A stretch of 60,521 nt of DNA, taken from Rikenellaceae bacterium DTU049 (lineage in GTDB: Bacteria; Bacteroidota; Bacteroidia; Bacteroidales; DTU049). Both the position numbers and the translations under genes were made by a program. Shown in pieces: positions 9,053 through 17,240 of this stretch (position 1 is the stretch's first letter; the number at the start of each line of letters is the position of its first letter). Below the pieces are notes generated by a model. The model saw only the letters and a program-made list of their open reading frames with translations. It did not search any database and was not told the origin of the DNA. The stretch covers positions 1 to 60,521 of the forward strand of contig LFTI01000087.1 in the NCBI GenBank assembly GCA_001513285.1, read 5' to 3'.

Positions 9053-10170
9053 GGGAGATTATGAATAGAAAAATAATATTTATGTTAGGTTTTCTATTGG
9101 TTTATTTCTAAGCTTAATATATTCGTACCATGCACGCCTATCTGACGCCGCTAAATTTAATATCCTCCCCACATCCTCTATTAATTTATTTAATAAATAC
9201 TTGTGCTTCACTATATACCACATTATATAACTCTGTAAATATTTCGTAGCTACTCCTCTAAACTGCTTGTCTATCCACTTCGCAAACCTTACTGTATGCT
9301 GTCTCACTGTATTTATGTTGTATGTATCATTCTGATCTTTCACTAGTTCTCTTTTTACTGTCTTACTCTTTAAATTCTTTGACCTAAATTTCTTGAATTC
9401 TTTCCTATCTTCTCCACATATAGTGCTACTTGTAGATACTTTTTTTCTTAATATCTTTTCTATTTTCACCTTCTTTATTTTATCAAAGCATATTAGATTG
9501 AATAGCATATTGCCACTTCTGTCTTTCATCGCTAGCACTGCCACATTGTGCTGCTTCTTCTCCTGAGCTATCAAATATTCTTCTTTGCTTTTATATCTTC
9601 TACCTTTTTCTGAATATTTCATCAGCAACTCTTCGAGTTCCATTATCCCAAAAAAGTTAACATTATCATCGAAGCTCCTCAATGCTGTCAATATTCTATG
9701 TCTCCATTCGAAACTTGTCGTTAGATCTATTCCTATTTCTTTAGCACATTGGCGTAAACTTTTTCCTTCGAGCATACAGAGAATGTAGTCCAGCATTAAT
9801 TCTTTTTTATGCAGATTGTAAACAAAAGTACCGGTTGTAACTCGGAAGTTTTTGCCACATTCTTTACATTGATAGAGCTGCTGACCTTGTTGATGACCAT
9901 TCTTTATAATGTTTATGCTCTCACATTTGGGACATTGTGGCGATACACTTTGAGCCTTGAGACCTTGGTAGTCTACTACATCTGCATCTTTTTGTTTTAA
10001 TAGGTAAAAAAGTCCATCGAGGAATGCTAAATGCTCTTGTTTGCCCATAGATAAATGTTCTACTAGATTATCAACTAATTGTTTCATAATTAATTATTTT
10101 TTATAAAATTAATTAAAATTTGGAAATGTAATCAAATAAATTTCCAAACAATAATTATTTTATTTCTCCC
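9053..10170 (-). mobile_element. IS1595-like insertion sequence, copy 1 (tentative boundaries)
   Basis: The transposase gene at 9080-10087 is flanked by short inverted ends: GGGAGATTAT on the left (9053) and ATTTCTCCC on the right (to 10170), whose reverse complement is GGGAGAAAT. Only six bases match perfectly, and the flanking 8-mers (atataaaat, acattttc) are not a target duplication, so the ends are tentative. A perfect 9-bp inverted repeat (tttggaaat / atttccaaa, 10119-10148) lies between the transposase start and the right end. Confidence 0.45.
9080..10087 (-). CDS. IS1595-like (ISXO2-type) transposase, copy 1, altered catalytic site
   Basis: 335 residues. The N-terminal zinc ribbon reads 'CPKCESINIIKNGHQQGQQLYQCKEC'. 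A helix-turn-helix-like stretch ('GKSLRQCAKEIGIDLTTSFEWRHRIL') and an ISXO2-type DDE region follow, ending in the family signature 'FRGVATKYLQSYIMW' and 'LAASDRRAW'. Where the family has the first catalytic Asp (VDET-like), this copy reads 'ELEELL', with Glu in its place. The second acidic position ('CGEDRKEF') keeps Asp. The frame is intact over the full usual length. Two diverged relatives lie at 21943 and 33730, and the three share 'VDYQ..K' before the zinc ribbon. It may be a decayed or repurposed transposase. Confidence 0.85.
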   Translation of the reverse strand: MKQLVDNLVEHLSMGKQEHLAFLDGLFYLLKQKDADVVDYQGLKAQSVSPQCPKCESINIIKNGHQQGQQLYQCKECGKNFRVTTGTFVYNLHKKELMLDYILCMLEGKSLRQCAKEIGIDLTTSFEWRHRILTALRSFDDNVNFFGIMELEELLMKYSEKGRRYKSKEEYLIAQEKKQHNVAVLAMKDRSGNMLFNLICFDKIKKVKIEKILRKKVSTSSTICGEDRKEFKKFRSKNLKSKTVKRELVKDQNDTYNINTVRQHTVRFAKWIDKQFRGVATKYLQSYIMWYIVKHKYLLNKLIEDVGRILNLAASDRRAWYEYIKLRNKPIENLT

Positions 10171-10199
10171 ACATTTTCAATCAATACATAATTTTTTAA

Positions 10200-10207
10200 T
10201 ATTTTTG
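10200..10207 (+). promoter_or_regulatory. Bacteroidota -7 promoter element (TATTTTTG)
   Basis: TATTTTTG lies 16 nt before the ATG at 10224 of the DUF4293 gene and matches TAnnTTTG. The track's TTG start at 10218 lies between the element and this ATG. Confidence 0.5.
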
Positions 10208-10223
10208 TAAAAAATTTTTGCCT

Positions 10224-10670
10224 ATGCTTTTTAGAAAACAAAACATCGTATTGTTCATCGCCTGGATTTTATTGATTTTATTATTCTTTATACCCTTTAT
10301 TAAGTTATTAACTCCTAGTTTTATACCTCTTTCTATTTATGATACTAATTCTCCGGTTCATCCTATCGGCTGGTTATATACTTTGATGGTAGTTCATATT
10401 TTAATGGTTTTATTAATACCCATTATTATTTATTATGTTAGAAATTTGGTAGTTCAATTAAGGTTAAATGCTGTAGCTTTTTTCCTTAATGTACTTTTAT
10501 TACTTGGTATGTTGCTAATACCTGATATCTGGGCTAAAAACGGTTTTTTATTTAAATATGATACTTTTGGTGTTTTAATACCTATTATTTCTTTTATAAT
10601 GATAATTTTAGCAAATAAATATATTAGATCAGATATTCAAAAAATTAGCAGTGCTAGTAGGTTAAGATAA
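10224..10670 (+). CDS. DUF4293 family integral membrane protein
   Basis: A 148-residue membrane protein with four hydrophobic segments (about 8-28, 52-75, 85-103 and 112-132). It has the typical DUF4293 ending: a last helix followed by 'LANKYIRSDIQKISSASRLR', close to the family's 'LANRAIRKDE.LVRS.DRLR'. DUF4293 is a Bacteroidota family of unknown function. I prefer the ATG at 10224 (MLFRKQ) over the track's TTG at 10218, because a -7 promoter element ends at 10207. The SRP RNA gene follows 44 bp downstream with its own promoter. Confidence 0.85.
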   Translation: MLFRKQNIVLFIAWILLILLFFIPFIKLLTPSFIPLSIYDTNSPVHPIGWLYTLMVVHILMVLLIPIIIYYVRNLVVQLRLNAVAFFLNVLLLLGMLLIPDIWAKNGFLFKYDTFGVLIPIISFIMIILANKYIRSDIQKISSASRLR

Positions 10671-10701
10671 TTAATAATTTTTTTAAATAAAAAAATTTAT
10701 G

Positions 10702-10709
10702 TATCTTTG
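10702..10709 (+). promoter_or_regulatory. Promoter -7 element of SRP RNA (TATCTTTG)
   Basis: TATCTTTG ends 5 nt before the 5' end of the SRP RNA (10715). This spacing fits an RNA gene whose transcription start is the mature 5' end, and it supports reading TAnnTTTG as the working -7 box in this genome. Confidence 0.75.
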
Positions 10710-10714
10710 CAATT

Positions 10715-10812
10715 GGGGTAAGTCTTACACAACCAGCTCCTGCGAACTCCCCCAGGTCCGAGAGGAAGCAAGGGTAAGTGGTCGTAGCGGTGTGATGTAA
10801 GGTGCTTACCCC
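10715..10812 (+). ncRNA. ffs: Signal recognition particle RNA, small bacterial (4.5S) type
   Basis: A ~98-nt RNA whose ends pair (GGGGTAAG at the 5' end with CTTACCCC at the 3' end). The apical domain contains the conserved 'AGGTCCGAGAGGAAGCAAGGGTAA' loop, matching the bacterial 'GGTCCGGAAGGAAGCA' tetraloop and symmetric-loop region that binds Ffh. There is no Alu domain, as in the short Gram-negative form. It is preceded by TATCTTTG and followed by TTTTT (10813-10817), which can terminate transcription together with the closing stem. Confidence 0.93.
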
Positions 10813-10842
10813 TTTTTATTGTTTTAAAAATTTTACTCTATT

Positions 10843-11460
10843 ATGAAATTATTTATTAATACAATAAATATCGAAGATGTTAGAATTATTAAAGATTTTG
10901 ATATAATAAGTGGTATTAATATTGATCTATCTGATATAGAAGCTTTAGGTATTAAAGATAATAATCAGATTTTAACTCATTATAATTCTATCTGCAATTT
11001 AATTAAAAAAGAATTATTAGTAAATATTAAAGCTAAAAATTATGAAGATATTTTAAGAGAAGTAGATATTTTAATGTCTATTAATGAACTTATTACTGTA
11101 AAATTGCCTGCTACTACTGATGGAATAAAAGCTATTATTAATTTATCAAAACAAAAAATTAACACTTTATGTGATAGCATTATGTCCTCTTCTCAAGCAA
11201 TTTTAGCTGCTGAGGCAGGTGCTTCTTATATTAATATACCTATTATAAACACCAAGCAATCAGGTATCGATTCTATGCATTTAATTTCTCAGATTGTTAA
11301 TATATATAATGAGCAAGGATATGATACTTTTATTTTAGCTGACCAGATTTCTAGTTCTATAGAGTTATCTCAAATAGCTATTTTAGGTGCTGATGGCCTT
11401 ATCACTAATATGAGCACTTTCCTAACTTTTTTTAAAAATACAATAAACATCATTGATTGA
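10843..11460 (+). CDS. Divergent transaldolase / fructose-6-phosphate aldolase-like protein
   Basis: 205 residues, slightly shorter than the ~215-220 of TalC/FSA proteins. The fold-level pattern is kept: 'MKLFINTINIEDVRIIKDFDIISGI' aligns with 'MKFFIDTANI.EI.....GI..GVTTNP', 'ELITVKLPATTDGIKAI' carries the Schiff-base lysine position (Lys87), and 'SSSQAILAAEAGASYI' matches 'S..QALLAAKAGA.YV'. However, the N-terminal Asp is Asn (FINT), the 'TTNPS' motif reads 'NIDLS', and 'SPFIGRLDD' reads 'NIPIINTKQ'. Classical transaldolase activity is therefore doubtful; it may have another substrate or be a pseudo-enzyme. It starts 26 nt after the SRP RNA T-run, and yciO follows 51 bp later. Confidence 0.7.
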   Translation: MKLFINTINIEDVRIIKDFDIISGINIDLSDIEALGIKDNNQILTHYNSICNLIKKELLVNIKAKNYEDILREVDILMSINELITVKLPATTDGIKAIINLSKQKINTLCDSIMSSSQAILAAEAGASYINIPIINTKQSGIDSMHLISQIVNIYNEQGYDTFILADQISSSIELSQIAILGADGLITNMSTFLTFFKNTINIID

Positions 11461-11511
11461 CATTTCGTTTAAAATATATAACAAATTTGATAATTAATAA
11501 AATAAAAAAAT

Positions 11512-12159
11512 ATGTTATTAAAGATTCATCCAGAAGATCCTCAACAAAGGCAAATTAATAAAATAGTAGAGATACTAAATGGAGGTGGTATTGTGATTAT
11601 TCCTACAGATAGTGTTTATGCTTTTGCTGCTAATCCATTTAATAAATCTGCAGTAGAAAAAATTTCTATGATAAAAAAAATAGATTTCAATAAAGCTACT
11701 TTTTCGTTTTTAGGCTCTAATTTATCTATTCTAAGTGAATATACTAAACCTATTCCTAATGAAATTTTTAGATTAATGAAATCTGTCTTACCAGGTCCAT
11801 ATACATTTATTTTACCTATTAATAATAAAATACCTAAAATTTTAGAAAATCGTAGAAAAACTATTGGAATACGTGTACCAGATAATAAAATTGTTCACGC
11901 CATTGTAGACACTATTGGGCATCCCATAGTTTCTTCTTCTATTAAAGTAAATGAGCAGATAGGCAATGAATATATTTCAGATCCAGAGCTTATCTATGAA
12001 ATGTATATGGATTTAGTAGATGCTGTTATAGATGGAGGTCCAGGTGGTCTCATACCTAGTACTGTGATAGATGCTACTGGTGAAATACCCGTTTTAGTTA
12101 GGGAGGGAGCAGGATCAATTAATTTTTTAGATTTGTTAGATGAAGGAGAAAATATTTAA
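11512..12159 (+). CDS. yciO: YciO-type Sua5/YrdC family protein
   Basis: 215 residues. The N-terminus 'IHPEDPQQRQINKIVEILNGGGIVIIPTDSVYAFA' is close to E. coli YciO ('IHPDNPQQRLINQAVEI..GGVIVYPTDS'). Later blocks 'LMKSVLPGPYTFILP', 'RRKTIGIRVPDN', 'PIVSSSIKV' and 'STVIDATGEIPVLVREGAGS' also match. YrdC-fold proteins bind tRNA/ATP; Sua5 and TsaC make threonylcarbamoyl-AMP for the t6A modification. YciO is a paralogue with weaker or debated activity. The HxxR-like and KRxx substrate motifs of TsaC are not strictly conserved here ('KKIDFNKATFSFL'). The cupin gene overlaps its 3' end by 20 bp. Confidence 0.88.
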   Translation: MLLKIHPEDPQQRQINKIVEILNGGGIVIIPTDSVYAFAANPFNKSAVEKISMIKKIDFNKATFSFLGSNLSILSEYTKPIPNEIFRLMKSVLPGPYTFILPINNKIPKILENRRKTIGIRVPDNKIVHAIVDTIGHPIVSSSIKVNEQIGNEYISDPELIYEMYMDLVDAVIDGGPGGLIPSTVIDATGEIPVLVREGAGSINFLDLLDEGENI

Positions 12160-12463
12160 CTTTTTTCATTATACGATTAAAAATAAATCCATTGAAAATT
12201 ATTTTAATGTTCTAAATAATGATTCCATTAGAATAGAACGAATTATTTCCTTTGGGCAGCAAAGTCCCCCAGATTTTTGGTATGATCAAGATGAGAATGA
12301 ATGGATAATGTTGCTAAAAGGTAAGGCTAAATTAGAATTTATAGATAGAAAAATTACTCTACAAAAAGGAGATTGCTTACTCATACCTGCTCATGAGAAA
12401 CATAGAGTAGCTTATACTCATAAATACAAACCTACTATTTGGTTAGCAGTTTTTTTTAGATAA
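12140..12463 (+). CDS. Small cupin-domain protein
   Basis: 107 residues forming a single cupin fold. It has 'FGQQSPPDFWYDQDENEWIMLLKGKAKLEFIDRKITLQKGDCLLIPAHEKHRVAYT' followed by 'TIWLAVFFR', the signature of a small conserved cupin group ('SPGFWYDQ...EWV.LL.G.A.L'). Metal ligands are plausibly the Glu of 'NEWIML' and the His residues of 'PAHEKHRV'. Its ATG lies inside the end of yciO (20-bp overlap, different frame), so the two are translationally linked. The substrate is unknown. A short inverted repeat of TATAGTATA type lies between it and the convergent ComEC gene. Confidence 0.85.
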   Translation: MKEKIFNFFHYTIKNKSIENYFNVLNNDSIRIERIISFGQQSPPDFWYDQDENEWIMLLKGKAKLEFIDRKITLQKGDCLLIPAHEKHRVAYTHKYKPTIWLAVFFR

Positions 12464-12534
12464 ATCTATCTATAGTATAGTATATAGCTCAATCAAATTA
12501 GATGTAATCAACTAATATACTATATATCAATATC

Positions 12535-14484
12535 TTACTGAAATTTTAGTTTCCACTTGTCTATTTCTATTTTTTTAAAATCTATGCTATCTGGCAGGCT
12601 ATTTATTTCTTTTTTATTTCCTATGATATATACATCATCAGCATTAGAAATTATAGGATTATTAATATAAAATGAATGAGTTTTTACTTTTTCATTTATT
12701 TCATATTTATTTTTTTCTTTACAGAAATAATATGTACAAAAATCATCTATTTTTGACTGAACATTTGGTAAATCTACTGAATCTGGTTTAATAACAAGAT
12801 AATTAAATTTTTGTTGTTCTTTTTGCCCAATTATTGCATATTTATAATTTAATGATTCAAAAGAGGGATTGTATTGAATTCTTTTTATTAACGAAAAATT
12901 ATAGGTTATACCAAAGAGTAAGACAGCAGTTAATAAATATGGAAAAATTTTTATTTCTTTAAAATAAATTTTAATTGTTATCAATATAATTATTATTCCT
13001 ATCATTATTGCTGACAATGGCGTTAGAAAAATATTAGGTATAGTAGAGTAAGGTAAATCAGATATCATTCCGATAAAATTTATAAATATTTTAACTAAGA
13101 ATGAAAATATTATTGCAATAAATTCACCTATTACGGGTATAAACGAGAATATTATTGTAATAAATCCCGCATAAATCAATAAAGAAGCGAATGGTACTGC
13201 CATTAAATTTGCAATTATAAAATAAGTAGGAAATTGATGAAAATAAAATAATGTAAATGGTAATGTGCCTAACTGTGCAGCCATGGTAACTGATAATGAA
13301 CCAATTACCCATTTAAGCCATTTTTTATTCGTTTTGAAAATATTTATTAATGGAGTATAAAAAAAGAATATACCTAATACAGCTGAAAAGGATAACTGAA
13401 AACCTAATGAGTATAATTGCAAAGGATTAACAACTAAAATAATCAATGCTGCCGCTGCTAATGAATTATATTTATTCACATTTCTATTAATTACTGGACC
13501 TATTTGTAATAGTGTAAGCATAATGGCAGCCCTTACTACTGATGGCATAGCTCCAACCATAAATGTATATAGCCATAATGTTATTATTGCTAATGGTATT
13601 GTAATTTTATTTTTATATTTTAATGGAATTATTAATGAAAATAGTAAATATATTGCTCCATAAATTATAGCTACATGAAGTCCAGAAATAGCTAAAATAT
13701 GTACAACTCCTGCTTGTTGAAAGTCTTTTATTATATCTGCATCCATTACATCTTTATATCCTAATAGCATTGCACTTATTAAGTTAGCAGATGTGTTATC
13801 TTGAATATTTTCATAAATTAATTTTATTAGTTTATTTCTAAATATTAAAAATTTCTCTAATATATTACTTTTGCGTTCAACAATTTTGAAATCATAATCA
13901 TTTATATAACCGATATGATATATTTGGAGGTTTGCTAGATATTTAGCATAATCAAATTCATATGGGAATCTGATTTCGTTAGGTGATTGTAAAGAGTTTC
14001 TAAATAAAATCGAATGATTTGAACGATTAAAACTATCAAGAGGTAAGTTGAGATATAATAATACTTTACCATTGGTATTAATCCATTGACTATCTATTAG
14101 CATTTTATTGATCTTTACTGTAGCTTTAGTTTTAGTTTGAGAAAAAGACTTTGTATTTAGTATATCTCCATATAGATATGATGCTTTATCAATATAATTT
14201 TCATAGTAATCTACCCTATTCTTTTCATCAATAGAATAACTTCTAAAATATCCTAATGATAATATGGCAATAAATATAGCTATTGATAAAAATTGCGTTG
14301 ATGATATGATGGATTTAGTATAAAAAAGATAAAAACCATAAGAAATAAATAATAGAAAAGTTGTAGTCAATGTTATGAAATAATAAATATTATGATTTGG
14401 CCAAAAATGATATATGCTTATACCTATTATATATAATAATGCTATTCTAACTATTGGTGCTTTTGACCAATTCATAATCATCAA
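12535..14484 (-). CDS. comEC: ComEC/Rec2-family DNA-uptake channel protein, lacking the beta-lactamase domain
   Basis: 649 residues, polytopic. The N-terminus has transmembrane helices and a soluble OB-like region (DUF4131, about 100-200). The Competence core follows with 'SAMLLGYKDVMDADIIKDFQQAGVVHILAISGLHVAIIYG', the hallmark ComEC motif, and many helices to about residue 515. The C-terminal ~130 residues are soluble but lack the HxHxDH metallo-beta-lactamase motif, as is usual for the ~650-700 residue ComEC proteins of Bacteroidota. It probably forms the inner-membrane channel for single-stranded DNA uptake. Its start overlaps the stop of the SpoIID-like gene by 4 bp, so they form an operon. 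Confidence 0.9.
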   Translation of the reverse strand: MMIMNWSKAPIVRIALLYIIGISIYHFWPNHNIYYFITLTTTFLLFISYGFYLFYTKSIISSTQFLSIAIFIAILSLGYFRSYSIDEKNRVDYYENYIDKASYLYGDILNTKSFSQTKTKATVKINKMLIDSQWINTNGKVLLYLNLPLDSFNRSNHSILFRNSLQSPNEIRFPYEFDYAKYLANLQIYHIGYINDYDFKIVERKSNILEKFLIFRNKLIKLIYENIQDNTSANLISAMLLGYKDVMDADIIKDFQQAGVVHILAISGLHVAIIYGAIYLLFSLIIPLKYKNKITIPLAIITLWLYTFMVGAMPSVVRAAIMLTLLQIGPVINRNVNKYNSLAAAALIILVVNPLQLYSLGFQLSFSAVLGIFFFYTPLINIFKTNKKWLKWVIGSLSVTMAAQLGTLPFTLFYFHQFPTYFIIANLMAVPFASLLIYAGFITIIFSFIPVIGEFIAIIFSFLVKIFINFIGMISDLPYSTIPNIFLTPLSAIMIGIIIILITIKIYFKEIKIFPYLLTAVLLFGITYNFSLIKRIQYNPSFESLNYKYAIIGQKEQQKFNYLVIKPDSVDLPNVQSKIDDFCTYYFCKEKNKYEINEKVKTHSFYINNPIISNADDVYIIGNKKEINSLPDSIDFKKIEIDKWKLKFQ

Positions 14485-15614
14485 TAATTAAAAGTATTGA
14501 TCTTAGTATTTGGATAATAAAAGTCTAAAATTTCAGTAAAAGTTTTACCTTCTTTAGCCATTTCTATTGCTCCCTCTTGGCTCAAACCTACCCCATGTCC
14601 ATAGCCTCGTCCATTAAATATCACTTTGTCGCCTTCAGTAGTAATATTAAAATAGGTTGATTTGAGATTGAAATCTTCTCTTATTTTCCTTAATGTTAGC
14701 GTATCTATAAAGAATTTTTTTCTTAACGGTTGGTAAAAATTAGTAACATTTTCAAAATTTTTATTTGTAGAATCTATGCCAAATTTAGCTAAGTAAGACA
14801 GCCATTGCTCTTTGGGCATAGTGTATGTCCATGTACTATTCTTAGATTTAGTGCTATATTCATCATTTTTAGTAATAAGATATGGAAGAGATTTGCCCCA
14901 ATAATTTTCTGAACTATTTGTCAGTCCTCCACTATTAGAATGGTAAACAGCCAAAATAGGTAAATTATCATTGTCTACAATTATCATATTTTTTGTTTCA
15001 TTACATGCATTAATTATTGTTTGATTATTGCATTTACCTCTATACAACTGACAATGCGTCGTATTACATAAATCATATTTATCATTTATATGTTTTTTTT
15101 CTATATTTATCATATAAATAGTATATGTACGGACAACTATCGCTTTGGCTTTATAAAATTCATAAGGTAAATTAGGATATGTCTCTGATAATATCACAGA
15201 AGCAACGTATTTATCTATATCTATTTGATTTATAAATGTAATGTTATTAGCATTTTTAGGATAAAATATTGCATTATCTTCATATTCTATCCATTTACCA
15301 TTAATTTGGGTACTAAAAGAACTATTTTCTTTTTTATTAATTAATAAAATGCTGTCTCCTTGTATATTATCTACTCCATATCTTACATTTAATTTATTAG
15401 AATTATTATCAAGAGTAATACTATCATTCTTTTTCAAAAAAATCGTATCATGCCCGTTAGTTAGAGCATAATCACCTTCTGATATTTTGATTTTCAGATT
15501 GCGTAAATCATTTTTAATGCCTATTCTAACTAAAACTTGTGCTTTTACAGGACAATTTAAAAATAATAAATTTAACCAAATAAATAGGTACAAACTAATT
15601 TTGGGGAAACTCAT
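14481..15614 (-). CDS. Exported SpoIID/LytB-domain protein (amidase enhancer / lytic transglycosylase-like)
   Basis: 377 residues with a signal peptide (about 1-25, 'LNCPVKA|Q'). The SpoIID domain covers about 120-370: 'IDKYVASVILSETYPNLPYEFYKAKAIVVRTYTIY' carries the Glu of the SpoIID active site ('E.p..wp.EAlkAQAVaARTY'). 'AVYHSNSGGLTNSSENYWG' and 'GRGYGHGVGLSQEGAIEMAKEG' complete the set. In sporulators the domain cleaves denuded glycan strands; in non-sporulating bacteria it is thought to act in peptidoglycan remodelling. It is promoted by TAAATTTG at 15652 and overlaps comEC by 4 bp. Confidence 0.9.
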   Translation of the reverse strand: MSFPKISLYLFIWLNLLFLNCPVKAQVLVRIGIKNDLRNLKIKISEGDYALTNGHDTIFLKKNDSITLDNNSNKLNVRYGVDNIQGDSILLINKKENSSFSTQINGKWIEYEDNAIFYPKNANNITFINQIDIDKYVASVILSETYPNLPYEFYKAKAIVVRTYTIYMINIEKKHINDKYDLCNTTHCQLYRGKCNNQTIINACNETKNMIIVDNDNLPILAVYHSNSGGLTNSSENYWGKSLPYLITKNDEYSTKSKNSTWTYTMPKEQWLSYLAKFGIDSTNKNFENVTNFYQPLRKKFFIDTLTLRKIREDFNLKSTYFNITTEGDKVIFNGRGYGHGVGLSQEGAIEMAKEGKTFTEILDFYYPNTKINTFNY

Positions 15615-15651
15615 AAATAATAAACTCTATTTACACAAATTATTCATTTGG

Positions 15652-15659
15652 CAAATTTA
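15652..15659 (-). promoter_or_regulatory. Bacteroidota -7 promoter element (TAAATTTG)
   Basis: TAAATTTG on the minus strand, 37 nt before the SpoIID-like ATG at 15614. It probably drives the SpoIID-like/comEC pair. Confidence 0.5.
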
Positions 15660-15730
15660 AAGAAAAAATTTTTGCCATTCATTAATGTTATTTTAAAAAA
15701 ATAATTAAGATTGGCATTTAGACAATAAAT

Positions 15731-15861
15731 TTTTCGGTTCTATAATGTTTTGAGTGGGTAAAGATTAAAAAAGACTAATTTTATAAAAATGAATTTTATT
15801 TATTATTGGACAGTTAAATATAAACCACAGAGTTCTCAAAGAATGCACCAAGAACACAGAG
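15731..15861 (+). repeat. Dispersed repeat, copy A
   Basis: 'TTTTTCGGTTCTATAATGTTTTGAGTGGGTAAAGATTAAAAAAGACTAATTTTATAAAAATGAATT' is near-identical to 53995-54060. It continues into 'ATTATTGGACAGTTAAATAT', shared with copy C, and 'AACCACAGAGTTCTCAAAGAATG', shared with copy B. No protein-coding frame is visible. It occupies part of the 612-bp gap between the SpoIID-like gene and ribF. Confidence 0.85.
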
Positions 15862-15869
15862 TATGATAG

Positions 15870-15966
15870 AAATTTACCCCGTGAGATAATTAAATATTCT
15901 AATTTTAATGTATAATTTATTCTGTATCTCACGGGGTAAATTTAGTGAGATAACTACTATCCCACT
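15870..15966. repeat. Long inverted repeat with nested second hairpin
   Basis: A perfect 19-bp inverted repeat, AAATTTACCCCGTGAGATA (15870-15888) and TATCTCACGGGGTAAATTT (15925-15943), encloses a 36-nt AT loop. Immediately after it, AGTGAGATAactacTATCCCACT (15944-15966) forms a second hairpin with one mismatch and reuses the GTGAGATA sequence. The CG-containing arms stand out in very AT-rich DNA. It could be a small MITE or a transcript end; no T-run follows. Confidence 0.85.
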
Positions 15967-16021
15967 AATCTAACAAATCCCAAGATGACTAAATAGCATG
16001 AGCGGAGACTTTTCTTTTGTT

Positions 16022-16052
16022 ACTTTTCTTTGTGTGGTTGACAAAGAAAAGT
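16022..16052. repeat. Short inverted repeat (11-bp arms)
   Basis: ACTTTTCTTTG (16022-16032), spacer tgtggttga, then CAAAGAAAAGT (16042-16052). A perfect 11-bp stem of a type commonly scattered between genes. The remainder of the gap (about 16053-16226) shows no feature I can support. Confidence 0.7.
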
Positions 16053-16226
16053 AAATTAGATAAAAATTTATTCAAATTCAAATTATATTCTTAAAAAATA
16101 TAGATATTACTGGCACATTCACAAAATAATTTGGTTATTATTAAACACCTAATTCAAATATCTTTATGTGTAATTTTTAATTACAATAGTCTATACTGGT
16201 CTTATTCACAAAGCGATAAAATAAAA

Positions 16227-17162
16227 TTATGTATTTCTATCAAAAAAACGTAACGCTAATTCTCTATCCTTGTATATTTGTTGTATTAAATCCTCTACAT
16301 TATCAAATTTTATTTCATCACGTATTTTCAAAAGAAATTCTATTTTGATTGATTTATTATAAATATTATTATTAAAATCGAAAAGGTGTGCTTCCAGATA
16401 AATATTATTATGTGAATATTGAAACGTAGGTCTAAAGCCGATATTCATTATACCTCTATATTGTTCATCTTCTACAAAAGCTCTTATTATATATACACCA
16501 CTACCAGGAATGATTTTTTCATCAGCTACTTCTCCAATATTAGCGGTAGGAAATCCAAGCTTACGACCTATTTTACTACCTTCTATCACTCTTCCTTTAA
16601 TGAAATAATTATATCCTAAAAGTTTATTTGCTTCAGAAACAAAACCTTTTATTAATAAATTGCGAATCTTTGTTGAGCTGATAAAGACGCCATCATCTAC
16701 AAAAGGTTGAAATTTATGTAAAAAGAAATTATATTTATATGATAATGCTTTTATATCTTCATAAGAGCCAGATCTATTTACACCAAAGCTATGATCATAT
16801 CCCATAACTAAAGCTTTCATATTAAAATTTTCTTTTAAAATTTTTATAAACTCTTCTGGTGTCAACTCTGAAAACTCTTTAGTAAATTTTTGAATATATA
16901 CAATATCTACAGGTATTCGAGACAATATCTCTAATTTTTCTTCTAAAGTTGTCAGTAAAAAATGAGCTTGTATTTCCTTTGCTAACACAAAACGTGGATG
17001 TGGATCGAATGTGATTATCATATTAGTATATTGGTATCTTTTAGCTAATTCATTGGCATACTCTATTACAAATCTATGTCCACGATGCACACCATCAAAA
17101 GTGCCAACAGATATAATAGTAGGTAGATTAATTTGTTTTGGTGTATATAAAATTTCCATCAA
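16227..17162 (-). CDS. ribF: Bifunctional riboflavin kinase / FMN adenylyltransferase
   Basis: 311 residues, the usual RibF length. The N-terminal FAD synthetase domain has 'VGTFDGVHRGHRFVI' (nucleotidyl-transferase HxGH-like motif), 'IITFDPHPRFVL' and 'ISSTKIRNLLIKG'. The C-terminal flavokinase domain has 'IKGRVIEGSKIGRKLGFPTANI' (GxxxGRxLGFPTAN), 'GVYIIRAFVED', 'GIMNIGFRPTF' and 'EAHLFDF'. It makes FMN and FAD from riboflavin in the cytoplasm. A TAATTTTG element 17 nt upstream of the ATG gives it its own promoter, although nadK lies 78 bp upstream on the same strand. Confidence 0.95.
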   Translation of the reverse strand: MMEILYTPKQINLPTIISVGTFDGVHRGHRFVIEYANELAKRYQYTNMIITFDPHPRFVLAKEIQAHFLLTTLEEKLEILSRIPVDIVYIQKFTKEFSELTPEEFIKILKENFNMKALVMGYDHSFGVNRSGSYEDIKALSYKYNFFLHKFQPFVDDGVFISSTKIRNLLIKGFVSEANKLLGYNYFIKGRVIEGSKIGRKLGFPTANIGEVADEKIIPGSGVYIIRAFVEDEQYRGIMNIGFRPTFQYSHNNIYLEAHLFDFNNNIYNKSIKIEFLLKIRDEIKFDNVEDLIQQIYKDRELALRFFDRNT

Positions 17163-17179
17163 TTAAGTTTATCAGTATG

Positions 17180-17187
17180 CAAAATTA
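17180..17187 (-). promoter_or_regulatory. Bacteroidota -7 promoter element (TAATTTTG) of ribF
   Basis: The plus strand reads caaaatta, giving TAATTTTG on the minus strand, 17 nt before the ribF ATG. Confidence 0.6.
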
Positions 17188-17240
17188 AATCTTATTTAAT
17201 TCATCAACAAAATAAAAAATTTCTATTCCTTTTACTAATT

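Noticed and set aside
9045-10178. Target site duplication around transposase copy 1
   Set aside because: The 8-mers next to the putative ends do not match; copy 2 shows none either, and copy 3 has no clear ends.
12464-12534. TATAGTATAGTATATAG ... ATATACTATATA as a terminator between cupin gene and comEC
   Set aside because: The arms are AT-only and imperfect, with no T-run; the position suits a terminator, but the sequence does not show one clearly.
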